Shown here: one piece after another, positions 1 to 9,800 of the stretch | Position numbering within the stretch: the first letter of the stretch is position 1 | Layout of the letters: the number at the start of each line of letters is the position of its first letter | Source: Balamuthia mandrillaris | Taxonomy: Eukaryota; Discosea; Longamoebia; Balamuthiidae | Reading direction: 5' to 3' | Length of the DNA stretch: 64,000 nucleotides | Assembly: GCA_031835245.1 (NCBI GenBank) | Contig: JAVKOQ010000065.1 | Span: 1-64,000 of the forward strand | Notes under the pieces: model-generated | What the model was told of the DNA's origin: nothing | What the model saw: only the letters and a program-made list of their open reading frames with translations | The model's database searches: none | Translations under genes and position numbers: made by a program

Positions 1-200
1 TGTTGATGGGGAATAACCCTGCGGATCAAGAAAGGGACGGCACGTAAGCGACTCTGGGTTTATTCACAAGAAAAGGGGTGTGGACCAAAGTGTGTGCTTT
101 GAATGTGTCGTGAGGAAAAGGGGAAAATAAAAAGGGCAAGAAAAATTGGAGGTATCGGGGAGAGTGTCGACAAGAAGTCATAATAGTTGGTTTTCCAACA
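1..200 (-). repeat. 3' LTR of the chromovirus
   Basis: A 200-bp long terminal repeat, TGTTGA...CCAACA, nearly identical to 5369-5568. It is the downstream LTR for the minus-strand element. The same family recurs as degenerate solo LTRs at 10289-10483 and around 11231-11535. Confidence 0.93.
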
Positions 201-221
201 TCACTGCCTTCCCAAAGAGAA

Positions 222-2636
222 CTAACGCCGTTTGCGACGTTTCTTGGTCTTGGGGTACTTCTTCCCCCAGTAGGTGGTGATGGGTCGCTGGGAGCCGAAG
301 TCCTTGGCTGCAACCCAGGAGTTATCCGAGTCGGGGTATCCTTTCCACTTCACGAGATAGTAGCGGTCAGAAGGTGGGCCGTCATGGTCGAGGACCTTTT
401 CAACTTCGAAGTGCTTATCTTCAAAAGGAGTGTTGGGATCAACAAGCTTGAGAGCACTTGGAGGAACCTTGTCAGGGAGTATGTCGCCAGTGATGTCCTG
501 AAGGACGTAGGCTCCGTTGTTGGTGCAGTGGTGGATGATGAAGGGGCCGAGATATTTAGGATCGGTTTTGGAGTTTGCTGACGAGTTTTTCAGCATTACC
601 TTGTCGCCGGGAGAAAAATGGGTGATTTTGTTGTTGGCGTTGAAATACTTTTCTACGTTAGCGGAGTATTTGGCAACCTTTTCGTAGATGGAGGGGTAGA
701 CGATTTGCAGCATGACCTTGGTGAGAGAGGTGATCTCACGAGGAGTTTTAAGCTTGGATATGCTTTCAAAGTAGTTTTCTGGGTAGGAAAGAGGCCTGCC
801 GAAGAAGAGCTCAAAGGGTTTGGAGTCTGAGCGACGGGATATGCGCTGATTCAGGGCGAATTGAGCAATGGGGAGGAACGTGGACCAGTGTCCGAGGTCG
901 CCTTTAAGGGATTTCAGGAGCATGGATTTGGTGAGCTTGACGTGGCTTTCTGCAGCTCCGTTGGCTCGTGGGTGGTATGAAGAGATGAACCGGTGGTCGA
1001 AACCTGCCTGGTCACGTACTGCGGACATGATTTTGTTGACAAATTCAGTGCCGTTGTCAGACTGGACGATTTTGGGGAAGCCGAGTTCGCAGATGATCTT
1101 GACAAACTCACGGGAGACTTCTTCCGCGGATTTGTCCTTGAGAGGGCGGAGAATCGTAAAACGTGTGGCGATGTCCGTGATGATGAAGATGTATTGATAG
1201 CCCATGAAGTCTGTTTGCAAGGGGCCAGTAAGGTCGATGGCGATATGCTCGAAAGGAAAAGTAGCATGTATCGACTTGAGAGGGTGGAAGCCGAGCCGTG
1301 TGACGTTGAAGCGAAGGCATTCCTTGCAATGGCGTGCTGTGTTGTGGCAGTCATTGCGGATGTTGGGCCAGAAGTAACCTTCCTTAAGCACTTTGCGAAG
1401 GAGGCTTTCAGCACCTTCGTGGCCGATGGAGTGGAGTCGTTCCAAGATTTGTTGACGTTCGTTGGGTGGAGGAACCGTTTTGCTGAGAAGGTCCTTGATG
1501 AAGTCGTTTAACGTACGTGAGGGAGCCGAGAGTTGGCTGTCGTCGAGTTCGATGTTGTTGACTTTGGGTTTAGGGGCCAGAGTTTTGGCGCTCTGAGGAA
1601 CTTGAGGAACATTCAGCGGTGCATTGCCGAGGATGGAAGGAGCGTACAATCGCGAGAGGGAGTCCTCTAAGATATGATGAATGCCAGGCCGATGGAAAAC
1701 CTCGAAGTCGTAGTGAAGGATTACAAGAGCCCAGTGTGCGAGCATGCTGTTGAGGTCTTTTGCGTTGAAAAGATGCACAAGAGGTCTGTGGTCCGTGTAG
1801 AGTAGGAAGCGTCGGCCGATGAGGTAGTAGTGGAATCTGCGAAGCGCGAAGATGATGGCAAGCAGCTCTCGTTTGATGGAAGGATAATTGCGTTGAGCGG
1901 GGTTAAGAGCCTTGCTGGCGAAGCAGATGTAGCTACGCTTGCCGTTGTCGTCTTCTTGGTAAAGTACAGCGCCAACACCATGCTGAGAAGCGTCGGTGCC
2001 AACACGAAAGGGTTTGTCCCAATCTGGTGCGCTTAAGATGGTTGGACTGGAGATGACGCGCTTGAAAGTGTCAAGTGCTTGTTGACAGTCGTCATTCCAA
2101 TAAGGTCGGATATCAGGGACGTTCCGGAGAGGTTCGAGGGGTGCCGCGATCTCTGCGTAGCGAGGGATGTAGTCCCGAAGGAAGTTGGTGAAACCTAGGA
2201 TACTCTGTATTTGTTTGCCTGTGGTGGGAGTAGGTAAAGTAGAAAAGGTAGAGATTTTCTCTAGGTCAGGTAGGCGGCCATCTCTTGATACAATATGACC
2301 AAGGAGTCGCACTCGGGTATATCCAAACTGGCATTTCTCGAGGCGGAGGCGGAGGCCTGCAACAGTGAGGGCATCGATGACCTTGACGATGTCACTGATG
2401 TGCTGTTCCAGCGAAGAGGATTTGGTGAAGACCAAGATATCGTCCACGTAGTGGGAGGAGATGTCGATCAGGAGGCGAAGGGCGGCTGCGATGAAGCGGG
2501 ACATGACAGCCTGAACGTGCTTGACGCCGAAAGGTGCGCCTACGAACTTGAGCCGTACGCCATACCATGTGAAGGTAAGCTTTTCTTGGTGAGGTGGATA
2601 AACCAGGATTTGGTTGTAGGACCAGACGAGGTCCAA
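222..2636 (-). CDS. pol: Chromovirus pol region: RT, RNase H, integrase, chromodomain
   Basis: This is the replication and integration part of the element. Visible in order are a reverse-transcriptase palm with the YVDD catalytic box, an RNase H block starting at TDASQHGVGAVLYQ, an integrase with an HHCC zinc-binding head (HSIGHEG ... CKECLRF) and a DDE core (IDLTGPL, QSDNGTEF), and a C-terminal chromodomain with the aromatic pattern YYLVKWKGYPDSDNSW. In chromoviruses the chromodomain steers integration toward particular chromatin marks. The most N-terminal part of RT lies toward the gag-protease block. Treated as a recent but possibly inactive element. Confidence 0.88.
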   Translation of the reverse strand: MDLVWSYNQILVYPPHQEKLTFTWYGVRLKFVGAPFGVKHVQAVMSRFIAAALRLLIDISSHYVDDILVFTKSSSLEQHISDIVKVIDALTVAGLRLRLEKCQFGYTRVRLLGHIVSRDGRLPDLEKISTFSTLPTPTTGKQIQSILGFTNFLRDYIPRYAEIAAPLEPLRNVPDIRPYWNDDCQQALDTFKRVISSPTILSAPDWDKPFRVGTDASQHGVGAVLYQEDDNGKRSYICFASKALNPAQRNYPSIKRELLAIIFALRRFHYYLIGRRFLLYTDHRPLVHLFNAKDLNSMLAHWALVILHYDFEVFHRPGIHHILEDSLSRLYAPSILGNAPLNVPQVPQSAKTLAPKPKVNNIELDDSQLSAPSRTLNDFIKDLLSKTVPPPNERQQILERLHSIGHEGAESLLRKVLKEGYFWPNIRNDCHNTARHCKECLRFNVTRLGFHPLKSIHATFPFEHIAIDLTGPLQTDFMGYQYIFIITDIATRFTILRPLKDKSAEEVSREFVKIICELGFPKIVQSDNGTEFVNKIMSAVRDQAGFDHRFISSYHPRANGAAESHVKLTKSMLLKSLKGDLGHWSTFLPIAQFALNQRISRRSDSKPFELFFGRPLSYPENYFESISKLKTPREITSLTKVMLQIVYPSIYEKVAKYSANVEKYFNANNKITHFSPGDKVMLKNSSANSKTDPKYLGPFIIHHCTNNGAYVLQDITGDILPDKVPPSALKLVDPNTPFEDKHFEVEKVLDHDGPPSDRYYLVKWKGYPDSDNSWVAAKDFGSQRPITTYWGKKYPKTKKRRKRR

Positions 2637-2656
2637 AAGGGTAGCCCATTTGAGGC

Positions 2657-5320
2657 CTAGAGCTCGTTCGATGAGAACTTTGGTGTCCTCGATCGGGTAC
2701 TCGTCATCAGCGAGGAGAGGGTTAATGCCACCAGGGTCAATACAGATTCTGACTTTCGACCATTTGCCATGTTCGTCTTTTTTGGGGACTGGAAGGATGG
2801 GAGAATTCCATTGGCAGTCGAGTGAAGAGAGTGCAATGACGCCGTGTCGGAGCCATTCGGTGAGTTGCCTAAAGACTGAGTTGTGATAGATCTCGGGGAT
2901 AGGTACTGTTTGCGGAAAACAGGTTTGGCATCGCCGGTGTTAAGGTAAATTACACTTTCCGGAAGGGAACTGCTGGGGCCGTGAGGCACTTGCTGGTTGC
3001 GCTGGAGCGCGTCGTGGATGCCTTCAGCGATCTTTCGAGCAGTGTCGGGAGGAGGAGGAAGCTCAACACATTTGTCCTTGTCGGAAATGTTGGAGTCGTC
3101 TTCCTTGAATTCTTCTCGTTCGCTAGGAAGAGGATAACGCACAGGAAGGCCGAAAAGACCAACGCTAATGCGTCGCATGATGTCTCTTCCAAATAGGATC
3201 TCATGCTCACCTTGAAGAGGCATGATGAAGAAGTGGTGAAACAACTTGCGAGAACCACAGTCGATGCGGACGTGTGCCGCACGGCGGGTAACGTGGGTGG
3301 TGGACCTGTCGCCTAACATGATTTCCATATCGTCTATGTTGGAGATGATGGTGTGGTGGCATTTACAGGATGTTGGGTGGAGGTATCTTTCCGCTGCTGC
3401 TGGAGAGATGAAGGAGTGTGATGCACCAGAGTCTATGAAGGCTGTGGCGCGCTGACGGTTAAGGAGGATGGGAGCCGTGATGGGAGGTTCCACTTTGTCC
3501 TCGCAGTCGTCTTCTACGTCGTCGTCGTCGTCTGTGTCGAGACCTTCCACATGAATAGCTTCAGGGGTGACTACAGGGCTGGGAGCGTCCGTAGCAGAGT
3601 CAGAAGCGTTGCCAGGGTGAAGGAGGGAGTTAAGGTCGATGGCAGCAAGCTCTACGTTGCCTTGAATCTCCCAGGCGTGGCGGACTGCTTCCATGAACTC
3701 CTGCTTTGCGGTAGCGTCCAGTGCATTGGTGGATGGCTGGTTGGTGCCAGAAGGAGGCGGAGCCGGTGAAGGAGCTGGTGAAGGAGACGGTGACGAAGGT
3801 GGCAATGATGCCGAAGCCGGTTGCTGAGACGTTGATGTCTGCGCTTGGCTAGCGTTGAGTGCTGCAGGCTGGCGGGGTTTACACTGATGACCAGGATGCC
3901 AGGGCGCTGAGCACTTACGGCAGGTGTGTTTGTTGGAGGACGGAGGATGTCCTGATGATGAGGAAGAAGATGAGGAGGACCCGTTGTTGTTGCCATTGTG
4001 GCGTTGGCCGGTGTTGGCTTTGCTAGGCGTCTGGGTGCCGTCTTTCATCTGTTTAATCCGTTTACATTCAGCTGCTGAATGTCCGGATGTTGGGTGAAGA
4101 GGGCAGCTCGTACTAGAGGGAGCTTTGTGTGTGTAAAGATTAGCTTCAACGCTAAGAGCTATCTGTACAGCTTGGTCGTATTTCTCTGCGTTCCGCAAGA
4201 GTAGCACGTTGCTGACTGATTCCAGGAGGCAAGGGTTGAGACAGCGTTTCAGTGCGGCTATTTTCTGCGCTTCAGACGGCTGCTCAGTCATCTGTTGAAG
4301 GATGTTGTCTATCCTCTCGATGACCTTTCTCACCGGTTCCTTGGGTCGGTGGCTAAGTTTGAAGAACTCGTCATGGAGACGGGTTTGAAGTTCCGCGCTG
4401 CCGAAGTGGGTGGCGAAGAGGTCTCTGGCCTCGTGCCATGACAAGCGGGGTATAACTATATTGTTTTGTACCCAGTGGGAAGCGATCTTGGACCCTTGTG
4501 TGTATTTAGCGAGGGCCATGTTCCACATGCTGGGGTGAAGGTTGACAATCTGAAGGTTGTTCTCCAGTTGCCGAAGAAAGGGTTCCGGGTCGCCGTCACG
4601 CTCGGGGTTGTAAGCGGGTAGACCAGTCGGAATCTTGGAGGAAAATGAAGGAGAGTCCAGAGAGGTAGGTCGTGCCGAAGGGGAGAATAACGGGCGCACT
4701 GTGAAAGGTGTGTCAGCTGCACGGTAGGGTGTGTTCGCTACGTGGGGTGGGCTGTCGAAGAAGAGGCTCTCTTCGCCTTCTTTGACCTTCTCGGGCTCGG
4801 TGTGTGGTTGCCGTTGGGTTATGACTACCTGGTTGAGCTCGATGCGCTCAAGGCGGTCTGCGATATTGTTCACGATGCGGGTAAGGGTGTCGAACCGCTT
4901 GTCCACGTGTGTGATGGTGTTTGTGACGATTGTCTCGTGGCGCTCGAAGACGGACTTGTCGGTGCGCTTAAGGAGGACATCAACAGCTTCTACGAGGTAG
5001 GAGATGTTGGAGGTTTGATGCTCGAGGCTGTCGAGCCGTTTTGAGAGGTATTGTGGGTCTCTCTGCTCTGCTTGCTGGAGAGCGTGCTCCAGTTTCTGGA
5101 TGTATTGCTCTGCGGAGTAGAGCTCCCGTTTTGTGGCCATAAGTTGGGCGAAGATTTCATCCTCGTTGACCGGCTGGTGTTTGCCCAGAGATTCGAGGAG
5201 CTCGTCCCGTGTGACCTTGAGGTGTAGGATGGAGGCTTGCTCCTTTTCGATGAGAAGACGAAGTTCCGCGGGGGATAAATCGTCCCAACGTTGAGCGTCG
5301 CACTTGTCGTCGTCGCTCAT
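2657..5320 (-). CDS. gag-pro: Chromovirus gag and aspartic protease region
   Basis: The N-terminal part is rich in acidic, heptad-like stretches. A retrotransposon gag domain follows in the middle (around NPERDGDPEPFLRQLENNL, with the alpha-helical core after it). A serine/proline-rich linker leads to a CCHC zinc knuckle, C-X2-C-X4-H-X4-C (CRKCSAPWHPGHQC), and an aspartic protease with the DSGASHSF active-site box. The start lies just inside the upstream LTR, which fits the first gene of a Ty3/gypsy element. Confidence 0.85.
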   Translation of the reverse strand: MSDDDKCDAQRWDDLSPAELRLLIEKEQASILHLKVTRDELLESLGKHQPVNEDEIFAQLMATKRELYSAEQYIQKLEHALQQAEQRDPQYLSKRLDSLEHQTSNISYLVEAVDVLLKRTDKSVFERHETIVTNTITHVDKRFDTLTRIVNNIADRLERIELNQVVITQRQPHTEPEKVKEGEESLFFDSPPHVANTPYRAADTPFTVRPLFSPSARPTSLDSPSFSSKIPTGLPAYNPERDGDPEPFLRQLENNLQIVNLHPSMWNMALAKYTQGSKIASHWVQNNIVIPRLSWHEARDLFATHFGSAELQTRLHDEFFKLSHRPKEPVRKVIERIDNILQQMTEQPSEAQKIAALKRCLNPCLLESVSNVLLLRNAEKYDQAVQIALSVEANLYTHKAPSSTSCPLHPTSGHSAAECKRIKQMKDGTQTPSKANTGQRHNGNNNGSSSSSSSSSGHPPSSNKHTCRKCSAPWHPGHQCKPRQPAALNASQAQTSTSQQPASASLPPSSPSPSPAPSPAPPPSGTNQPSTNALDATAKQEFMEAVRHAWEIQGNVELAAIDLNSLLHPGNASDSATDAPSPVVTPEAIHVEGLDTDDDDDVEDDCEDKVEPPITAPILLNRQRATAFIDSGASHSFISPAAAERYLHPTSCKCHHTIISNIDDMEIMLGDRSTTHVTRRAAHVRIDCGSRKLFHHFFIMPLQGEHEILFGRDIMRRISVGLFGLPVRYPLPSEREEFKEDDSNISDKDKCVELPPPPDTARKIAEGIHDALQRNQQVPHGPSSSLPESVIYLNTGDAKPVFRKQYLSPRSITTQSLGNSPNGSDTASLHSLHSTANGILPSFQSPKKTNMANGRKSESVLTLVALTLSSLMTSTRSRTPKFSSNEL

Positions 5321-5368
5321 TGTGGTGAGGTTGAACCGTTCTTGCCGCGAAGAGTTCGCTTAAAAAAA

Positions 5369-5568
5369 TGTTGATGGGGAATAACCCTGCGGATCAAGAA
5401 AGGGACGGCACGTAAGCGACTCTGGGTTTATTCACAAGAAAAGGGGTGTGGACCAAAGTGTGTGCTTTGAATGTGTCGCGAGGAAAAGGGGAAAATAAAA
5501 AGGGCAAGAAAAATTGGAGGTATCGGGGAGAGTGTCGACAAGAAGTCATAATAGTTGGTTTTCCAACA
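5369..5568 (-). repeat. 5' LTR of the chromovirus
   Basis: A 200-bp LTR matching 1-200 with about one difference. Directly beyond it at 5569, LINE sequence begins that also occurs unbroken near 7670-7690. This shows that the retroelement inserted into a LINE copy. Confidence 0.93.
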
Positions 5569-6617
5569 AGCTCCGTTGTTGTCCAACCAAACATCTTCCA
5601 TTTGTCAAGAAGTTATGCCATAGCCATGCTCTTGTTCCTCTTTCTCCTTCAGCTGCATACTCCACCTTGGCTACTCGACTTAAGGCTTTCATCCTCTTGG
5701 CTTTCTTTTCAACAACACTCATCCCGTCACCTCCCTCACCTTCATTCTTCTTACCTTCCTCTCTCTTGCTTGGCTTACCTCTTCAATTAGCTCAAAGTGG
5801 CCATCTTGCCTCTCAGCATGATGAATTACTGCTTGTCTTTCCAACTCACAGTAGGCCTTGATGGTCAACCAGCCCAATTCTGCTCTATTCCACACAGCTT
5901 CAATCTTCTTCCACCATGATTTGGAAAGCTCTGTCATACATAGTCCATATGACAAGGTAGACTTGACAATAGCCTCTGCAGCAATCTGGGCAGTGCGTGT
6001 ACCAAGGCCTTGAGCAATGGCTCCCTGCTGCCTAAGGCTGTAGAGGGCTTGTTTGGCCTTGGTGATCCTCTTCTTGGCATGAGTTGTCCATCTCCCACTT
6101 TCTTCAAACCACAGTCCCAGGTACTTGGCTTCCTTCACACGTTTCACAGCCTCCCCCTTCAGTCTCCACTCTTGAAAATGAGCCTTCTTTCCTTGTACTA
6201 GCACCTCTGATTTCTTTGCATTGAACTGAAGTCCCAGAGTATTCACTGCCTCCACTGCTACATTCAATCTTCTCTGAAGCTCAAACGGATTGCTGGCCAC
6301 CACTGCCAAGTCATCAGCAAACAACAAGCAAACATTCCTTGCTTTATCTCCTCTTTCCTTCTCCTCTGCTGCTTGTAGCTTTCTTGCCACCACATCAATG
6401 TACATTGAACAAGATGGAGACAAAACTCCTCCTTGCTTAACTTTACTTTCCACCAGAAATTCCTCAGAGAGCTGCCCATTCATGTGAATAACTCTCATCA
6501 TACCCCGGTACCACTCTGTAATGACTCTCCTTTCTTAGTAAACTTGTTCATTAGTTGTTGCCTCAGCCTTAGCCTTTGCTTGTGCCCTGGCCTCATTTTC
6601 CTTTTGATCCATTGTTC
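5569..6617 (-). mobile_element. LINE (non-LTR retrotransposon) copy A, RT fragment
   Basis: On the minus strand, 5719-6501 encodes the C-terminal half of a non-LTR reverse transcriptase. Visible are the QGGVLSP box and the FADDLAVV catalytic box, followed by the thumb region that matches LINE copy B (7261-8301). The reading frame continues upstream as VITEWYRGMM and then meets a stop at about 6535. Compared with copy B, this copy lacks an in-frame 54-bp segment after the AVWN residues. It is cut on the left by the chromovirus at 5568 and meets an unrelated solo LTR at 6622. It is therefore a dead, interrupted copy. No endonuclease domain is visible. Confidence 0.85.
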
Positions 6618-6621
6618 TCAT

Positions 6622-6859
6622 TGTTGGTTGAATCCAACCTTAGGAATAAAAGAGTTGGTGACGAGACAAGAAGTGTATTCAAGAGAATAGAGGAAGGACA
6701 ATGAGAGTGAATTTCCGACGTTGCTTCAAAGTACACCCCAAAGAAAGGGGAAAGAGGAGAAAGGAAGGGTGGGAGGATATAAAAGAAAGAAGAGCTGAGG
6801 GGTCCGGGACGGATCCAACATGAGGAGTCTTGAGATAAGTGTTGGTGATTTTGCCAACA
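6622..6859. mobile_element. Solo LTR of a second LTR-retroelement family
   Basis: A 238-bp block that starts TGTTGG and ends CCAACA and is flanked by a 4-bp direct repeat TCAT (6618-6621 and 6860-6863). It contains a TATAAAAG box near 6779. Its internal sequence is unlike the 200-bp LTR at 1-200, so it belongs to a different family. Orientation is inferred only from the TATA-like box on the plus strand. Confidence 0.65.
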
Positions 6860-7044
6860 TCATTTTGTGTTGAGGATGCCTGTCATTGGTCCCCTTTTAC
6901 TGATTTCATATGCTCTGATTCCTTCAGTTATCTACCAGTATATATAATGCAAATAAGCCACCCTGTGCCTCTGGGAAAAGCAAAAGGGGTGTCACTTTCT
7001 CAAAGAGTACCTTAATCTCACTCTCTATAAAGATCTTTATTTAG

Positions 7045-8274
7045 TAGTAATAAAACTTTATTTGCTCTGAGAGCAACACCAATCTATACATAAAAAGTAA
7101 GCATTGTACATACATAGTGTACTCTTACTTCTCTTACTCCCTCATCCTCAATGCCTTCCCAATTGTTACTCAAATTCACAAGTGAAAGGTGTTGAATGAG
7201 ATTTCAGACCAACTTTGTATCATCTAGCTTTCCCTTTCCTTTCTTCTCTTTTCCTTGCTATTACATTACTTCCAAAGATTGATAAAATGCAGAAGAACTT
7301 CCATGCTTCCAACTTGCTCTTGCTGCCCATAATCTCCAGACTCGTTTACAACTTTGCTTACATTGTTCCATCTCTTGAGCTCTGTTGCATTTCTTTCCAC
7401 TTGACAGGAGCTTTGTTGTACAGTCTTCTATAATCAGCTTTCTGACTTGTTCTTCATTTCCATTGTCCACACTCCAGATTCTAAAGCGATCTTCCCAAAG
7501 GTTAGGACACCTTAACAGGAAGTGTTCCGCTGTTTCTTCCTCAGCATCACATGCAGGGCACTTGCTATCCTCCTCAGACTGCTGAATGGCTCCCACTTTT
7601 TTCCAAGGCAGTCCACCACAATGAATAGCATTCATCAAACGTTCTTTCCTTGGGTTGGTAATCACTAAGCTCCGTTGTTGTCCAACCAAACATCTTCCAT
7701 TTGTCAAGAAGTTATGCCATAGCCATGCTCTTGTTCCTCTTTCTCCTTCAGCTGCATACTCCACCTTGGCTACTCGAGTTAAGGTCCTCATCCTCTTGGC
7801 TTTCTTTTCAACAACAGTCGTCCCGTCACCTCCCTTACCTTCATTCATCTCCCCTTCCTCTTCACTTGCTTGGCTTACCTCTTCAAGTAGCTCAAAGTGG
7901 CCATCTTGCCTCTCAACATGATGAATTACTGCTTGTCTTTCCAACTCACAGTAGGCCTTGATGGTCAACCAGCCCAATTCTGCTCTATAAACCCCCGCCA
8001 CAGTCCTTTGATGAACTTGCAATACACTTCTTGCTGTCTCATTCCACACAGCTTCGATCTTCTTCCACCATGATTTGGAAAGCTCTGTCATACATAGTCC
8101 ATATGACAAGGTAGACTTGACAATAGCCTCTGCAGCAATCTGGGCAGTGTGTGTACCAAGGCCTTGGGCAATGGCTCCCTGCTGCCTAAGGCTGTAGAGA
8201 GCTTGCTTGGCCTTGGTGATCCTCTCCTTGGCATGAGTTGTCCATTCCCCACTTTCTTCAAACCACAGTCCCAA
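7045..8274 (-). mobile_element. LINE copy B, 5'-truncated
   Basis: The minus-strand frame at 7261-8301 encodes the RT thumb and C-terminal domain of the same LINE as copy A. It ends with a CCHC-type zinc knuckle (CPACDAEEETAEHFLLRCP) and about 100 further residues. The 3' untranslated region runs to about 7045 and ends in an AGTAGTAATAAA tail, the reverse complement of the TTATTACTACT tail of the plus-strand copies. Similarity to copy A stops at about 8274, which marks 5' truncation. The last few codons of the open frame (8275-8301) are flanking DNA. Confidence 0.85.
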
Positions 8275-8301
8275 GATGGAATAAATTGTATTGACTTTCA
8301 T

Positions 8302-8792
8302 GTTTAATTTGCATTAAAACAAAATATGCTCAATTCATACAATATATAGAGGAAGCAAAGGGAGATCAAATGATGAGCATTTGATAACTTATCTGTCACT
8401 TGTGAATTTAGCTTTTGGGCGTCTTAACTGCAGTTCTTAGTGTTGTTGTTGAGGAAGAAGCAACAAAAGCAAGCCCTTGTTATAATTAACAATGCTTTAC
8501 ATAGCCCATGTTGAAGGCTTGTGTCAGCTATTGCCTAAGGCAGAGCAAATACTAAGGACTTACTTCCATTAACACTGACCATAAGAGCTAATTGTTGGTA
8601 CAATCACCAATACTTATCTTAAGATAGTTTGGTGTTGTTCCAGCTGTTTTATAAGAAAGGAGAAAAGGAGAGAGGAAGGATGAGGGGATACAAAAGAGAA
8701 TGCTGACATACCTGAACCACCATGTGAACAAACTAATGAAAAAGATATTCTCCTCACACTTCATTGTTACTGCTTTCTTTTTTACTATTGAG
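8302..8792. other. AT-rich spacer between LINE copies B and C
   Basis: No coding potential, RNA gene or clear repeat boundary is seen here. It separates two LINE 3' ends that face in opposite directions. Confidence 0.5.
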
Positions 8793-9237
8793 GTATGGAC
8801 AATGGAAATGAAGAACAAGTCAGAAAGCTGATTATAGAGGACTGTACAACAAAGCTCCTGTCAAGTGGAAAGAAATGCAACAGAGCTCAAGAGATGGAAC
8901 AATGTAAGCAAAGTTGTAAACGAGTCTGGAGATTATGGGCAGCAAGAGCAAGTTGGAAGCATGGAAGTTCTTTTGCATTTTATCAGTCTTTGGAAGTAAT
9001 GTAAGCAAGGAAAAGAGGAAAAAGGAAAGGGAAAGAAAAGGATAGCTAGATGATACAAAGTTGGTCTGAAATCTCATTCAACACCTTTCACTTGTGAATT
9101 GAGTAACAATTGGGAAGGCATTGAGGATGAGGGAGTAAGAAAAGTAAGAGTACACTATGTATGTACAAGGCTTACTTTTTATGTATAGATTGGTGTTGCT
9201 CTCAGAGCAAATAAACTTTTTATTACTACTATTACTC
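8793..9237 (+). mobile_element. LINE copy C, 3' fragment in opposite orientation
   Basis: The plus-strand frame at 8795-9004 repeats the last 69 residues of copy B almost exactly (MDNGNEEQVRKLIIEDC to QSLEVM). It is followed by the same 3' untranslated sequence and a TTATTACTACTATTACT tail. Copies B and C therefore form an inverted pair with arms of about 440 bp (7045-7490 and 8793-9237), separated by about 1.3 kb. Confidence 0.85.
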
Positions 9238-9361
9238 CAAAGTCTATGAAGCACAAAACCCAAGCCTTGCACCTTTGTTTGAAAGAGTGGGCAATGAAGC
9301 AAATCACCATTGGAATGTGTAACTAGAATGCAGCTTGATAGTAGAAACTATGTCAGGGCTG

Positions 9362-9403
9362 CTCAGAGCAAATAAACTTCTTATTACTACTACTACTACT
9401 ACT
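9362..9403 (+). mobile_element. Very short LINE 3'-end insertion with target-site duplication
   Basis: This 42-bp insert holds only the last bases of the LINE (CTCAGAGCAAATAAAC) plus a (TAC)n tail. It is bracketed by a perfect 15-bp direct repeat, ACTATGTCAGGGCTG, at 9347-9361 and 9404-9418. This fits a severely 5'-truncated, target-primed insertion of the same LINE as copies A to C. Confidence 0.8.
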
Positions 9404-9404
9404 A

Positions 9405-9800
9405 CTATGTCAGGGCTGGACTTGACCACAATATGGCCAAGATAAGAAACATCTAAGCAGCAGAAGTTGTACATCATGGCCTTCAACTACATGTTGGCAC
9501 TACGGATATATTAGAGATGTTCTGAAGGTCAAAATGAGAGCTGAAGATGTAGACCAGACAAGAGACCCCTGGCTCTGGCAAGAACAAGGTTTGTTTCCAT
9601 GGCAAACTATAATCTAGCAAGGGTACTGTTCAAACCAAAAGGCATAGCTACAAACTTGAAGAGTCCATGGTGACACACAAAGGCTGTTTTCTTGATATCC
9701 ATATAGCTGGTATTTACTGGTGAGGCAATTTCAGACTAGCCAATCATTCATTATTCATGCAATGGTTGTTGTATAGTCAATCCAACACAGTTGATGTGGT
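9405..9800 (-). mobile_element. Degenerate Ty3/gypsy reverse-transcriptase relic
   Basis: On the minus strand, short stretches resemble a gypsy RT: a block around GLFKFVAMPFGLN followed further on by YLGHIV. Their order matches RT, but the region is heavily broken and carries no long open frame. It looks far older than the element at 1-5568. The tiny LINE insertion at 9362-9403 landed at its edge. Confidence 0.55.

Larger units (their letters stand above)
1..5568 (-). mobile_element. Ty3/gypsy LTR retrotransposon, chromovirus type
   Basis: This is a full-length element read on the minus strand, bounded by two 200-bp direct LTRs (1-200 and 5369-5568) that begin TG and end CA. Two long coding blocks lie between them: gag with a zinc knuckle and an aspartic protease, then reverse transcriptase, RNase H, integrase and a C-terminal chromodomain. 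That order and the chromodomain define chromoviruses. The two LTRs differ at about one site in 200, so the insertion is young. It looks almost whole, with perhaps one or two breaks in the pol part. It lies inside a LINE copy that continues at 5569. The left flank is outside the window, so the target duplication cannot be seen. No standard initiator-methionine-tRNA primer site is obvious inside the LTR. Confidence 0.93.

Noticed and set aside
5560-5580. Target-site duplication of the chromovirus
   Set aside because: The left flank lies outside the window, so no duplication can be verified.
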